Shown: positions 1 to 7,811 of the stretch, piece by piece
How positions within the stretch are numbered: the stretch's first letter is position 1
How the letters are laid out: each line of letters begins with the position of its first letter
IMG/VR virus record: IMGVR_UViG_3300034175_000205
Span: 1 to 43,480 of that record
Direction: 5' to 3' (one strand)
DNA: 43,480 nucleotides
Source of the DNA: a virus
The notes under the pieces: model-generated
What the model was told of the DNA's origin: nothing
The model's input: only the letters and a program-made list of their open reading frames with translations
The model's database searches: none
Made by a program: the position numbers and the translations under genes

Positions 1-252
1 ATGGACAAGCCCGATGCACCTTCCGCCGAGTCGCGTAGCCCGGCGATCGACCTCCCGATTTCGCGAGCCCGCCGCTGGCTCAGCGCCAAGCTGGAGCAGG
101 GAGACGTGCTCGATCTGGACAGCGGCATGACCGCTGACGATCTGTTCGCGCTGGTCGAGCACGCGGAGCGGACGAGAAACTTCCGCGTCATCCCGGTGGT
201 GCCGATTGAGGATGCGGCTGCTTACGTGGACCGCCTTCGCGGCGTGTCCTGA
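1..252 (+). CDS. Hypothetical protein (83 aa)
   Basis: The reading frame opens with ATG at the first base of the window and encodes 83 residues with the high third-position GC of its neighbours. I do not recognise the family. The N-terminus is probably disordered (Pro/Ser/Ala-rich), followed by an amphipathic region with a cluster of acidic residues (LEQGDVLDLDSG), and no cysteine or membrane segment is present. It runs rightward and converges with the zinc-binding gene at 278-511, 25 bases away. The start could be internal if the frame continues upstream of the window, which cannot be seen. It may belong to the prophage left end or to the host flank. Confidence 0.55.
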   Translation: MDKPDAPSAESRSPAIDLPISRARRWLSAKLEQGDVLDLDSGMTADDLFALVEHAERTRNFRVIPVVPIEDAAAYVDRLRGVS

Positions 253-277
253 TCAGGGTAGGCCGCGGCCGGCCCTA

Positions 278-511
278 TCAGCCCCAGCCGCGCACGCCGT
301 CCAGCTTTTGTGGGCGCTCGCCGCACTTGATGCACCGCAGATGCGCGGACAAGGTGGCGAAGTCGTCCGCCCAGCCTCGCGCCTGGAACATGGCGAGCAG
401 CGGCCGGGCCGGCTTGTTCTCGATGCGACCGCACCGGCAGATGATGTGGAGGTTCCACCGATCCTCGACCAGTTCGGACAGCGACGCGGGCGGTGGCTTG
501 CGGCGGGACAT
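278..511 (-). CDS. Small zinc-finger-like protein (77 aa)
   Basis: The protein has one CxC pair (IICRCGRIENK, about residues 25-27) and one CxxC pair (LRCIKCGE, about 59-62). This arrangement suggests a single structural zinc site in a nucleic-acid-binding or adaptor protein. Small phage proteins of this appearance are common, but I cannot assign a function. The ATG at 511 lies 16 bases from a GTTC-N7-GTTC LexA box shared with the divergent HTH gene at 558, so it may be SOS-induced. No strong Shine-Dalgarno sequence is visible, so the start is likely but not certain. Confidence 0.6.
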   Translation of the reverse strand: MSRRKPPPASLSELVEDRWNLHIICRCGRIENKPARPLLAMFQARGWADDFATLSAHLRCIKCGERPQKLDGVRGWG

Positions 512-522
512 CGCGACTCGAT

Positions 523-551
523 TTGAGAACAGAAGCGGAACGCCCTATGCT
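523..551 (+). promoter_or_regulatory. Promoter of the HTH gene, leaderless
   Basis: TTGAGA (523-528) is followed by a 17-base spacer and TATGCT (546-551), a good sigma-70 type match. The expected transcription start, about seven bases after the -10, coincides with the ATG at 558, so the mRNA would have little or no leader, as is known for some phage repressor transcripts. Confidence 0.6.
527..541 (+). promoter_or_regulatory. LexA box (GAAC-N7-GAAC)
   Basis: GAAC at 527-530 and GAAC at 538-541 are separated by exactly seven bases. On the minus strand this reads GTTC-N7-GTTC, the known LexA operator of alphaproteobacteria. It covers the end of the -35 and the spacer of the rightward promoter and lies just upstream of the leftward gene starting at 511, so LexA could repress both. 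Confidence 0.7.
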
Positions 552-557
552 CGCGGC

Positions 558-1010
558 ATGGACGAGTCGGCAAGCCCCCAATCCTGCTATGCCACCCCTG
601 CCCCGCTCGGGCCCGAGGAGGTGCGCGCCAAGGTCGCTGCAACCGCCGCCGCGCGTGGCGAGAGCCTGACCGCGGTGTCCGAGGCTCTCGGGCGCAACCC
701 GGCCTACCTCCAGCAATATATCAAGCGCCGATCACCCAAGGTGTTGCCAGAGGACGCGCGCCTGGCGCTCGCGCTTTCACGATATGCCTGGGATTGCGTC
801 CCGCCGCATTATCAGCATGATAGGCTCGATGATGCTATTTGTGACGCGCGGGATAGGACGACTGGTAAATCTCCTGAAATCGCTCAGGACGCCGCCGGAC
901 CTGTGCCGGGCATGTCGGGAGCCGCGCGAGAAGCTCGACAATCGGCGCTTCTGCGAGTCCTGCACCGACGAACATCTCGCCTGGTGACGCGAGGCCGCGC
1001 GCTTAAGTAA
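558..1010 (+). CDS. Repressor-like helix-turn-helix protein lacking its C-terminal domain
   Basis: Residues about 18-76 form a Cro/CI-type DNA-binding domain; the stretch ALGRNPAYLQQYIKR is the recognition-helix region seen in S24/LexA-like repressors of Sphingomonads. After ALALSRY (about residue 75) similarity to such repressors stops and the rest is low-complexity sequence. No S24 catalytic Ser/Lys region is present. The downstream part also overlaps, in another frame, a better-looking small zinc gene (784-987). I infer an HTH-only derivative made by a deletion or junction near base 780. The ATG at 558 sits at the predicted transcription start, under a LexA box. It could act as a competitor of a full repressor. 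HTH assignment is firm, role is not. Confidence 0.6.
   Translation: MDESASPQSCYATPAPLGPEEVRAKVAATAAARGESLTAVSEALGRNPAYLQQYIKRRSPKVLPEDARLALALSRYAWDCVPPHYQHDRLDDAICDARDRTTGKSPEIAQDAAGPVPGMSGAAREARQSALLRVLHRRTSRLVTRGRALK
784..987 (+). CDS. Small CxxC/CxxC protein overlapping the HTH frame
   Basis: This 67-residue frame ends with DLCRACREPREKLDN and RFCESCTDEHLAW, two CxxC knuckles that look like a genuine zinc ribbon. The N-terminal half is basic and hydrophobic. Codon third positions are more GC-rich here than in the overlapping HTH frame, which favours this frame as the coding one downstream of base 784. No Shine-Dalgarno sequence precedes the ATG, so it may be a remnant or the C-terminal part of a longer protein joined out of frame to the HTH. 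Confidence 0.45.
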   Translation: MPGIASRRIISMIGSMMLFVTRGIGRLVNLLKSLRTPPDLCRACREPREKLDNRRFCESCTDEHLAW

Positions 1011-3411
1011 CGATCAATCCGATCAGCGAACGCACCGTCACCGTCCCGCCGATCCCGTTGTCGACGTCCGCTTCCGGGTAAAGCACCGTGCCGGTCGCGA
1101 CAGCGCCAGCGGCGACCATATGGGTCCAGGTCGATCCGGACAGCGTGGCGATGAGCGCACCGGTGCCGGTGCCGGCTTGGCCGGCGACTCCACCGGCATA
1201 GATATGGCGACCGACGAAGTCGGCCTCTGTCAGTCCTCGCGGCGTCCAGAGGCCCGGCTCTAAGCGCACCGTTCCACCCGCCGCCTGAGAGACGGTCCCG
1301 CTCAACCGCATTAGCGGAGCGCTTACGCCGGCGACGCTGCCCGCGCCGGTCGCGACGCGGTTGCCGCCGATCGTCATCACATCTCCCAGATAGGCGGGCG
1401 CGTGGCGAGTCCGCTCGTTCACGAGGTGTGCGAAGGGTCGCTCGATTTCGAAGCTGCCCGCAAGCGTCGACCCGCTCGGCCAGTACAGCGCAAAACCGCG
1501 TTTGCCGGCGAAGGTCGTGCTGCTCCCGTAAACCGGAAGGGGGTTGGTCAGTACCAGCGTGTCCATCGGACTGGCGGCGGCCTCCTGCGCCGGTGTGCCG
1601 GTCGACGCGCCCGGAGATGCGGGTGCCGCCAACGACGCGGCACCGCCGCCCCACTTGCCGAAGTTGTTGCCGAGGAAGTCGGAGCCGAAGTTCCAGAAGC
1701 CGGGGCTGGCGCGCATCAGCGCGCCGGTCATCACATAGGCGCCCGGCGTAGCGGCGATCGTCATGTTGAGACGGTCCTGCAACAGCAGGCGACCATTCGC
1801 CGTCGTCGGGGTGGCGGCGGCGAAGTCGACCACCGTTTTGGTGCGGCCGCCTGCCGTGCCCACCTGCGAGACGGTGATGCCGGTCGCGCCGGTCGTGTTG
1901 GCGATCAGCTTGCTCGTCGCGATCGTGCCGGTAACGCCTGGGCCGGTCACCGTTCCCGCCGTGCCAGTCAGCGCGGCATCGGTATCAAGCTGTGCGCCCT
2001 GCAGCGGATACGTACCCGCCACGATCAGGTCCATGATCTCCGCCGGGGTCTTGGCTTCGATGTGCCCGTCGAGCGAAGCCTTCAAGGCAGCGGCGATGTA
2101 ATATGCGCCGCGCTGGTCGATGTGGACGAACGAGCTGGCCGTGTTGCTGGAATAGGCCGAGGGGGGCAGCATCCCGGTCAGACCGACAAAGGCGACCTTG
2201 CTATCGCCGCCGCCCAGCGCCGCGACGAACGCCGCCTGCGCGGCCCAGACGCGGGTGCGGCGGTCCTGGGTCTCTCCGCTATCGACGACCGTCTCGCCCG
2301 CTTTGGTCGACGCGATCGTCGCCACGACCCGGAACCGTTTTCCGCCATAGGCCTGGAACTTGGCATAGGCGTAAGCCACCGCGTCGTACCAGTCCTGCAG
2401 CCTCGGGTTGGTGGTCTGGCCCGAGGCGGGGTTCACGCCAGGCGCCGTCGCGAGCACGTTATCGTTCGCGCCCATCGATCCCATGATAAAGAGGTCAGGG
2501 GTCTGTGCGGCGGCGGCGTTGATCGCCACCGGCATGATCCAGGCGCGGTTCGATCCGTCGTCCGTCTTGATGGTCGTCCCGGACTGCGCGAGCACCGGGA
2601 GCGCCGTCGGCTGAACCAGTCCAGCCATGAGGGCCTGGAACTGGTGGGGCGCATTGGTGGCGCCCGGACCTACGCCGGCGTCGATCGCGCTCAAGCCGTC
2701 CCCGACCCAAGCGAAGGTGCCGCCGACCGGGATAAGCGCACTCCCCGCCGCGCCGACGGTCGTGGTGACGAAGGTGTCGGTCGTCGCGCCGATCGCGAGC
2801 GTTGTCGCGGTTGCGGCCGAGTTCGCGCCCGCGGCGATGTGCCGCACCGCGATCGTGTCGCCGTTTACCACGCTCACCGGTCCGGCGCTCCACACGCCAC
2901 CGTTCCTCGACAGCTCGCTGGACATCGCACCACTCACCGCCGCGACGGCGCTATCGGATGCGCCCAGCCCCGCGACCGTGATCGTATTCGAGGTCTGGAC
3001 CGAGCCCGTCGTCACGTCGAGCAGGTCGCCGAACGCGAAGGCGGCCGGGTTCGTGTCGTTCAGGTTCAGGATCTGGATCGAGACGAGCTGCGAGGTCGCA
3101 TTACCTGCGGCGTCGGTCGCGGTGCGGGTCCACGAGAGCGCCTGCCGCATCTCGAAATCCTGCGCGGCGATCGACCACGCGCCGGTCGATGGGTTCAGCG
3201 TCACCAGTGCCGCATCGGGACCTGTCTTGCTCCAGGTGACCGCCTCGTTTGCGGCCGAGGCGCCGCTCAGCGGCGAGTTCTCGCTGACGCTATAGCTGGA
3301 CGGCGACGAGATGACGGGCGCGGCCGTGTCGGCGACCGGCGGGAGGATCGCTCCTCCCGCCCCGCCCCGGAGCAGGGTAGCGCGCGTCTGTCCGAACCCG
3401 AACCCTATCAT
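1003..3411 (-). CDS. Tail fibre with SGNH-hydrolase (esterase) domain
   Basis: This 802-residue protein is probably the receptor-binding fibre. After a Gly-rich N-terminus, residues about 30-115 look like a cadherin-like/Ig-type domain (SYSVSENSPLSG, ending NLND). Residues about 230-450 carry the SGNH hydrolase blocks in order: GDGLS (237-241, nucleophile Ser), GANDN (314-318) and HID (430-432). Such domains deacylate carbohydrates, so the fibre could trim O-acetyl groups from a capsule or LPS. The C-terminal 350 residues are beta-rich with a Gly/Ala linker, typical of a fibre shaft or trimerisation region. The start ATG overlaps the stop of the upstream spike-base gene (ATGA). Its 3' end overlaps that of the opposing HTH gene by eight bases. 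Confidence 0.85.
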   Translation of the reverse strand: MIGFGFGQTRATLLRGGAGGAILPPVADTAAPVISSPSSYSVSENSPLSGASAANEAVTWSKTGPDAALVTLNPSTGAWSIAAQDFEMRQALSWTRTATDAAGNATSQLVSIQILNLNDTNPAAFAFGDLLDVTTGSVQTSNTITVAGLGASDSAVAAVSGAMSSELSRNGGVWSAGPVSVVNGDTIAVRHIAAGANSAATATTLAIGATTDTFVTTTVGAAGSALIPVGGTFAWVGDGLSAIDAGVGPGATNAPHQFQALMAGLVQPTALPVLAQSGTTIKTDDGSNRAWIMPVAINAAAAQTPDLFIMGSMGANDNVLATAPGVNPASGQTTNPRLQDWYDAVAYAYAKFQAYGGKRFRVVATIASTKAGETVVDSGETQDRRTRVWAAQAAFVAALGGGDSKVAFVGLTGMLPPSAYSSNTASSFVHIDQRGAYYIAAALKASLDGHIEAKTPAEIMDLIVAGTYPLQGAQLDTDAALTGTAGTVTGPGVTGTIATSKLIANTTGATGITVSQVGTAGGRTKTVVDFAAATPTTANGRLLLQDRLNMTIAATPGAYVMTGALMRASPGFWNFGSDFLGNNFGKWGGGAASLAAPASPGASTGTPAQEAAASPMDTLVLTNPLPVYGSSTTFAGKRGFALYWPSGSTLAGSFEIERPFAHLVNERTRHAPAYLGDVMTIGGNRVATGAGSVAGVSAPLMRLSGTVSQAAGGTVRLEPGLWTPRGLTEADFVGRHIYAGGVAGQAGTGTGALIATLSGSTWTHMVAAGAVATGTVLYPEADVDNGIGGTVTVRSLIGLIVT

Positions 3412-3665
3412 CAGGAAAGCGCCCAGATGTTGTCGGCCGTGCCACCCGTCAGCACCTTAAGCACACGAAGCGGGTTGTACCCCTGCTGGAGCGGGACGTT
3501 GTCGCGCTGCGTACCGTCGGGCTGAACGAGGTTGGCCGTTCCCGCGACGCCGACGAGCAGCGCCTTGGTCACCGTCGGCAGGTCGCCGGGACCTTTCACG
3601 ACCGGCTGGTAGGTGGCTGCGGGAGAGTCGACGCTGTCGGCGTAGCCGGCGAACTTGTCGGGCAT
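3411..3665 (-). CDS. Spike base protein, RCAP_Rcc01079 family
   Basis: At 84 residues it matches the small family named after Rhodobacter capsulatus rcc01079, the base of the head spike in the gene transfer agent. Diagnostic features are the N-terminus DKFAGYADSVDSPA, the central LLVGVAGTANLV, and the C-terminus PLRVLKVLTGGTADNIWALS. In such phages it often lies next to fibre genes and may serve as a fibre or spike adaptor. A clear Shine-Dalgarno (AAAGGA) precedes the ATG at 3665. It is translationally coupled to the fibre gene downstream. Confidence 0.8.
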   Translation of the reverse strand: MPDKFAGYADSVDSPAATYQPVVKGPGDLPTVTKALLVGVAGTANLVQPDGTQRDNVPLQQGYNPLRVLKVLTGGTADNIWALS

Positions 3666-3689
3666 GATATTCCTTTCAGGCGGGGTGAG

Positions 3690-4034
3690 TCAGGCGGGCG
3701 TGACGGGCACGGGATCAGCGTCGTCGTTGACGATCGTCGCTTTGACTGGGCCGGACGGCGTGGCGGCGAGCGCCTCGCGCGCGAGGTCGACCGTCTTGCC
3801 CAGATTGACCGACCGGGCCGCGTCCAGGTCCTGCGCGCGCGTGTCCCCTGCCTTGCTGGCATAGTGGTAGGCGATGATGCCGCCCGCGAACCCGGACAGC
3901 TGGCCGAGCATGTAGGTCACGAGGTCGCGGTTCGCCTCGGGGATCGGCACGACGAACAGCGCCGCCAGCGCGCCCAGAAAGCCGGTGATCAGCGCGGCGC
4001 CGATGACGTTGGCGAACAGCCGCGCCTGCGTCAC
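3690..4034 (-). CDS. Putative holin, two membrane segments (114 aa)
   Basis: The protein starts at GTG 4034, which overlaps the stop of the endolysin gene (GTGA); no other start fits. Residues about 5-29 (ANVIGAALITGFLGALAALFVV) and about 40-58 (MLGQLSGFAGGIIAYHYAS) are hydrophobic segments joined by a short polar loop, followed by a charged C-terminal tail. Size, topology and position directly after the endolysin suit a class II holin, which permeabilises the inner membrane to release or activate the endolysin. There is no holin-specific motif, so the call rests on topology and context. Confidence 0.6.
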   Translation of the reverse strand: MTQARLFANVIGAALITGFLGALAALFVVPIPEANRDLVTYMLGQLSGFAGGIIAYHYASKAGDTRAQDLDAARSVNLGKTVDLAREALAATPSGPVKATIVNDDADPVPVTPA

Positions 4035-4543
4035 GCCTCGTTCCTCGACAGCGGAACCCCCGCCCGCGCCGAGAGCTGCACCGGCCCGCCGATCACCGGC
4101 TGGCCGATCGGCCACCGGCTGGCGAACAGCCGGTCCTTGGCGATGCGGGTGACGGTCACCGCATCGCCCTGGTTGCCGCCCAGGACGTGATACGCAGCCG
4201 CGTCCTCGCCCACATAGAAGCCGACATGCCCCCCGCCCTGGCGCTCGAACACCAGCACCGCGCCGGGCGCGAGCCGGTCGGGGCGCAGCCGCGCACCCCA
4301 GGTTGCCCAGCTCTTCGCGCGAACCGCGATCGACACGGGCGCGATCCCGACCTCGTGGAAGCACGTCGCGACGAACAGGCCGCACCAGGGTACGCTGTCC
4401 GCGTTGTATGCCATCCCGACGATCTTCGACCCGAGCCGCTTGGCCCAGCCCATGATCGTCGACGAGTTCGCGGACCCGGCCGCCTCGCGCGTGCCGAGCT
4501 TCGCCCGCGCGGCCAGGAGCCACGCCGGTTCTTTCGCTGCCAT
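4031..4543 (-). CDS. Endolysin, TIGR02594/CHAP-like peptidoglycan hydrolase
   Basis: This 170-residue protein matches the TIGR02594 family (NlpC/P60-CHAP fold). The nucleophile region is VPWCGLFVATCFHEVG (Cys about residue 54), followed by the conserved AVRAKSWATWG, the histidine in GGHVGFYVGED (about 111) and the family signature VLGGNQGDAVTV. These cut peptide bonds in cell-wall stem peptides. It has no signal peptide, so export must come through a holin. It lies between the two-TM protein (3690-4034) and the single-TM protein (4581-5057), forming a lysis group inside the fibre genes. Confidence 0.85.
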   Translation of the reverse strand: MAAKEPAWLLAARAKLGTREAAGSANSSTIMGWAKRLGSKIVGMAYNADSVPWCGLFVATCFHEVGIAPVSIAVRAKSWATWGARLRPDRLAPGAVLVFERQGGGHVGFYVGEDAAAYHVLGGNQGDAVTVTRIAKDRLFASRWPIGQPVIGGPVQLSARAGVPLSRNEA

Positions 4544-4580
4544 GATGCTTCTCCAATCGGATTTGATCAGCGACGAGTCG

Positions 4581-5057
4581 CTATTCGTTCGTCCCGCGCA
4601 TTTTTGAGAGCCCGGCCGCGAGCCGCTGGTCGATGCCGGGGAAGCCGCCGCTGGTCGCCGCGGCGAGCAGCTCCATCGCCTGCGCGAGTGTGGGGTCGTT
4701 CGGGTTGTCGGCCCGGACCTTCGCCGCCAGCAGCTGGATCGCTGCGACCGCGTAGACGAGCTTCATCTCGGCCGTGTGGGCGGCCGTGTGGGCGGCATCG
4801 ACCTTGGTTTCGAGCTCGCTGATCCGCTTGCGTAAATCCTCGATGTCCGCCCGGCGCTGGCCCATGAATAGTTCGACCAGACGGGGCCACACCCGGACTA
4901 CGCCAGCGGCCAGCGTGATCAGGGCGATGACGACACCCGTCCACACGCCGGCTGCCGTCCAAAAGCCGGTTTCGCTCTTCACGGTGATGGGCGCGTTCTG
5001 GGCGACCGTATGCACGGTGTTGGCGACCGCGCGCGCGGCGGGGCTGGCGGTGCTCAT
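4581..5057 (-). CDS. Membrane-anchored coiled-coil protein, putative lysis accessory (158 aa)
   Basis: One hydrophobic segment (about residues 33-52, TAAGVWTGVVIALITLAAGVV) is followed by a basic turn and a heptad-rich region (about 68-95, RADIEDLRKRISELETKVDAA). This is the architecture of inner-membrane spanin subunits or pinholin-associated proteins, but no family is recognised. Its ATG overlaps nothing upstream except by coupling: the fibre gene stops at 5054 inside this start (ATGA). Position next to the endolysin supports a lysis role. It could equally be a fibre-associated structural protein. Confidence 0.5.
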   Translation of the reverse strand: MSTASPAARAVANTVHTVAQNAPITVKSETGFWTAAGVWTGVVIALITLAAGVVRVWPRLVELFMGQRRADIEDLRKRISELETKVDAAHTAAHTAEMKLVYAVAAIQLLAAKVRADNPNDPTLAQAMELLAAATSGGFPGIDQRLAAGLSKMRGTNE

Positions 5058-7390
5058 GCCGGCACCGTCGAGATCACGCCGGTGTTCGACACCACGTCCC
5101 GCCAGCGGCTCCCGTTCTGCGAGGTACGGATCACGCCGTGGCCGGGATCGGTGATCACGAGATGACGATTACCGATCATCACCTGGTCGGCGCCGTCGGT
5201 CACGCTCCCGACGCCCAGCGCCACCGAAGACGAGTGCAGCGCCTTGGCGTCCTTGCCGAGCGCAACCGAACTGTCGCCGTGCGCCCATGCTCCCGCACCG
5301 AGCGCGGTGTTGTTCAGCCCCGCCGAGGACAGCCGCCCGATCGCGGTGCCGAACGCGCCGCTGGCGTTGGCGTCCGACCCGACCGCCGTGGTGCCGGTCA
5401 GGATGGCCCAGGCACGGGCGCCCAAGGCGACCGATAGCTGCCCTGTGGATTTGGCGTTGACGCCGAGCGCGACCCCCTGATCGCCTGCCTCCGCCTGCGC
5501 GCCGACAGTTGTACCGTTCAGCCCACCGATGGCCTGGAAGCCCCAGACGGTCGCGTTGGTGCCGTTCGCGCGCGCGCCGCGTCCGCCCGCCGTCGCGTTC
5601 GCCGCAGTGAGTGCCACCACGACATCCGCGCCGATCGCCGTGGCGAAGTTGCCCAGGGCCAGCGCGCGCCAGCCATAAGCCGTGCGCTGCTCACCCGTCT
5701 CACCGTTCGCCCGCGACCGCGGGCCACCCGACACGCTGCGAAACCCGGCCTCCGAGTCGCCTCCGATCGCAAGGCTTCCCACGGGGCTCATGCGACGGCC
5801 GAACAGCACACCGCCCGGATCACGCAGCGTGTCCGCCTGGACGCCCGGAGGCGGCACCGTCGCGGTCAACCGGCCCGGCAGTCCCGCCGTCTCGTTGAAG
5901 ATGCTGAGCGTGAGGCGGCGCTTGCCCGGCGAGACCGTCAGGTAGAAGGGCGATCGATAGCCCGTGACCGCGACGTTCGGGCTATCGTAAACGACCGACG
6001 CGCTCGCGCCATCGGACGCGGCGATGACCAGCCGCCCGCCCCCATAGACGGTGTTCGGTCCCTCGGCGCGGAACGCGACATAGACGATCCCGGTCGCAGG
6101 ATCGCGGAAGCTGGTATTGGCGAACCCGTTGAGCTGATCGGCGCCCCGGTTCCACTCCCATGCCCAGCGCAGGAACATGTCCGCCGGGTCGGCTGCGCGG
6201 TCGAGGATGTAGAGCCCGTTATACTCGCTGTCCGACCCGCACACGATGCCCAGATCGGTGGCAGTGATCGTGGTGGGCGCGGTCGTCATCGGGAAGCCGA
6301 GCTTCGTGACCTTGGCCCAGCTCACCCCTTCGTCGAGCGAGTAGTAGATGCCGACGCCCGGCCCATGCCCCTCGCACACGAAGAAGATGCGGCTCCAGCG
6401 GTCATAGGCGCAGCCGTGGATATGGCTCTGGCTCGGGCCGGACGCGGGTGCCTGGACGTTGCTGTTCCAGCGCGCGGTCCAGGTCTCCCCGGCATCGGTG
6501 CTGATCCATGCATAGGTGGAGTCCGACCAGGTCGCAGGGTTGGTGGAATATTCGCCGACGATGAACCGCGTCCCGTCGCCGTCAGCGCCGAACGACAGGA
6601 ACGTCGCGCTCCCGCCGCTGTTCGCCTGTTTCTGGGTCCACGTCACGGGGCCGGTGCCCCAGCCGCTCGACTTGTAGATCGCGGCCGGGCCGATGCCGAT
6701 CACCTCGCCGTCGCTGGTGCGCATCAGCTTCACCGTCCCGCCGGGGACGCCGGGCGCGAACGTGCCGCTCCAATTGTCCTCGTCCCCGACTTCCGCGAAG
6801 ACGATGTTGCCGCCCATCAGGCCCCAGACCCGGCCGTCGAACACCGCGATCGGCAGCGGCACATTGTCGTTATGCTCGCGCGCGGCGGTCAGGTGCGCGG
6901 CGCAGCAGGACGTGCGCGGAGCCTCGCGGATGGCCCGGCCCGGCTCGTCGGGCGCGATGCCGTCCGGGCGGAGAACCCCCGAGCCGTCATCGGGCAGCAG
7001 GGAGTCAGGGTCCCAAGCGAACGACCCGCCCAGCCCGTCATCGGCGGCCATCAGGCCCTTGATGATGAGCGAGGCCGTGCCGTCCGGGATCGGCAGCGCG
7101 CGAAAGCCTTCGATGGTCGAGCGGATCGGGACGTTGCCCTGCGCCACGACATCGCCCGCGAACCCGGCCACGATGGCGGTCGCGAGGTCGACGGCCTCCA
7201 TGGCCTCCCCGCGCGCGGCCGCGACCGCATCGAGCGCGTCCGTCATCGCGGTCACGACCGCGGTCGCCTCTGCGCTGGAGATCGTCGCCAGCGCGCGCGA
7301 GAGCGCGCTACCCAGCATGGCCGCGAGCGCATCCGCGCCGACGATCTTGAGCACCTTGCGCTCGTTCGAGACGTAGCGAAGCCTGATCAT
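5054..7390 (-). CDS. Tail fibre/tip protein with beta-propeller and YadA-like head repeats
   Basis: The start is ATG 7390, overlapping the stop of the upstream gene (ATGA), giving 778 residues. Residues 1-110 are an alpha-helical attachment domain. The middle (about 180-550) has two Asp-box motifs, STDAGETW (297-304) and SLDEGVSW (351-358), typical of sialidase-like propellers that bind or cut glycans; catalytic residues cannot be confirmed. The C-terminal part (about 590-745) contains repeats of the form GxxSVALGxxAxA, as in the head domains of trimeric YadA-type adhesins, ending in a conserved VMIGNRHLVI block. I infer a trimeric receptor-binding fibre additional to the SGNH fibre. Confidence 0.75.
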   Translation of the reverse strand: MIRLRYVSNERKVLKIVGADALAAMLGSALSRALATISSAEATAVVTAMTDALDAVAAARGEAMEAVDLATAIVAGFAGDVVAQGNVPIRSTIEGFRALPIPDGTASLIIKGLMAADDGLGGSFAWDPDSLLPDDGSGVLRPDGIAPDEPGRAIREAPRTSCCAAHLTAAREHNDNVPLPIAVFDGRVWGLMGGNIVFAEVGDEDNWSGTFAPGVPGGTVKLMRTSDGEVIGIGPAAIYKSSGWGTGPVTWTQKQANSGGSATFLSFGADGDGTRFIVGEYSTNPATWSDSTYAWISTDAGETWTARWNSNVQAPASGPSQSHIHGCAYDRWSRIFFVCEGHGPGVGIYYSLDEGVSWAKVTKLGFPMTTAPTTITATDLGIVCGSDSEYNGLYILDRAADPADMFLRWAWEWNRGADQLNGFANTSFRDPATGIVYVAFRAEGPNTVYGGGRLVIAASDGASASVVYDSPNVAVTGYRSPFYLTVSPGKRRLTLSIFNETAGLPGRLTATVPPPGVQADTLRDPGGVLFGRRMSPVGSLAIGGDSEAGFRSVSGGPRSRANGETGEQRTAYGWRALALGNFATAIGADVVVALTAANATAGGRGARANGTNATVWGFQAIGGLNGTTVGAQAEAGDQGVALGVNAKSTGQLSVALGARAWAILTGTTAVGSDANASGAFGTAIGRLSSAGLNNTALGAGAWAHGDSSVALGKDAKALHSSSVALGVGSVTDGADQVMIGNRHLVITDPGHGVIRTSQNGSRWRDVVSNTGVISTVPA

Positions 7391-7797
7391 GCCTGGTTGG
7401 CTCCGGGGACGAGGAGAAAGGTGCCGGTCATCCATCGCGACTTGGGCAGGCCAGCGGCGTCGATCACGAGGTCATAGGCCAGCTCCAGCGGGCGGCCGGG
7501 TTCGAGCCCGTTGCCGGGGTAGGGCAGCAATGCTTCGAGACTGGTCTCGTTGATGCGCAGCTGGAGCGTGTAGGTCGACAGCCCGTCCACCTGCTCGACG
7601 AACGCGACCGCGATCCCCTCGGCATTCGGGTTGTCGTTGCGGTTGATGTGGATCAGCGGCTCGCCGGGCGCGTCGGGATAGGCGCGCACCTGCAGGGTGA
7701 CCCCGGCCGCGCCGAGGTCGAGCCCCGATATCTCGATCAACTCGACATAGGGCTGCCACCGATACGCGATCAGCGTCTCGGCTACCGGATGGATCAT
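7387..7797 (-). CDS. Tail-associated hypothetical protein (136 aa)
   Basis: This is an all-beta looking protein with alternating hydrophobic strands (VELIEISGLDLGAAGVTLQVRAY) and a C-terminal SRWMTGTFLLVPG. Small proteins of this type sit between the tail tip protein and fibre in related phages and resemble upper-baseplate proteins, but I cannot name the family. It is coupled to the fibre downstream by ATGA and separated from the tip protein upstream by 14 bases. Confidence 0.65.
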   Translation of the reverse strand: MIHPVAETLIAYRWQPYVELIEISGLDLGAAGVTLQVRAYPDAPGEPLIHINRNDNPNAEGIAVAFVEQVDGLSTYTLQLRINETSLEALLPYPGNGLEPGRPLELAYDLVIDAAGLPKSRWMTGTFLLVPGANQA

Positions 7798-7811
7798 GAT
7801 GGGCCTCGCGG

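Noticed and set aside
1402-3525. 707-residue rightward frame opposite the SGNH fibre
   Set aside because: Arg/Gly-rich shadow of the real gene; the fibre strand has recognisable domains.
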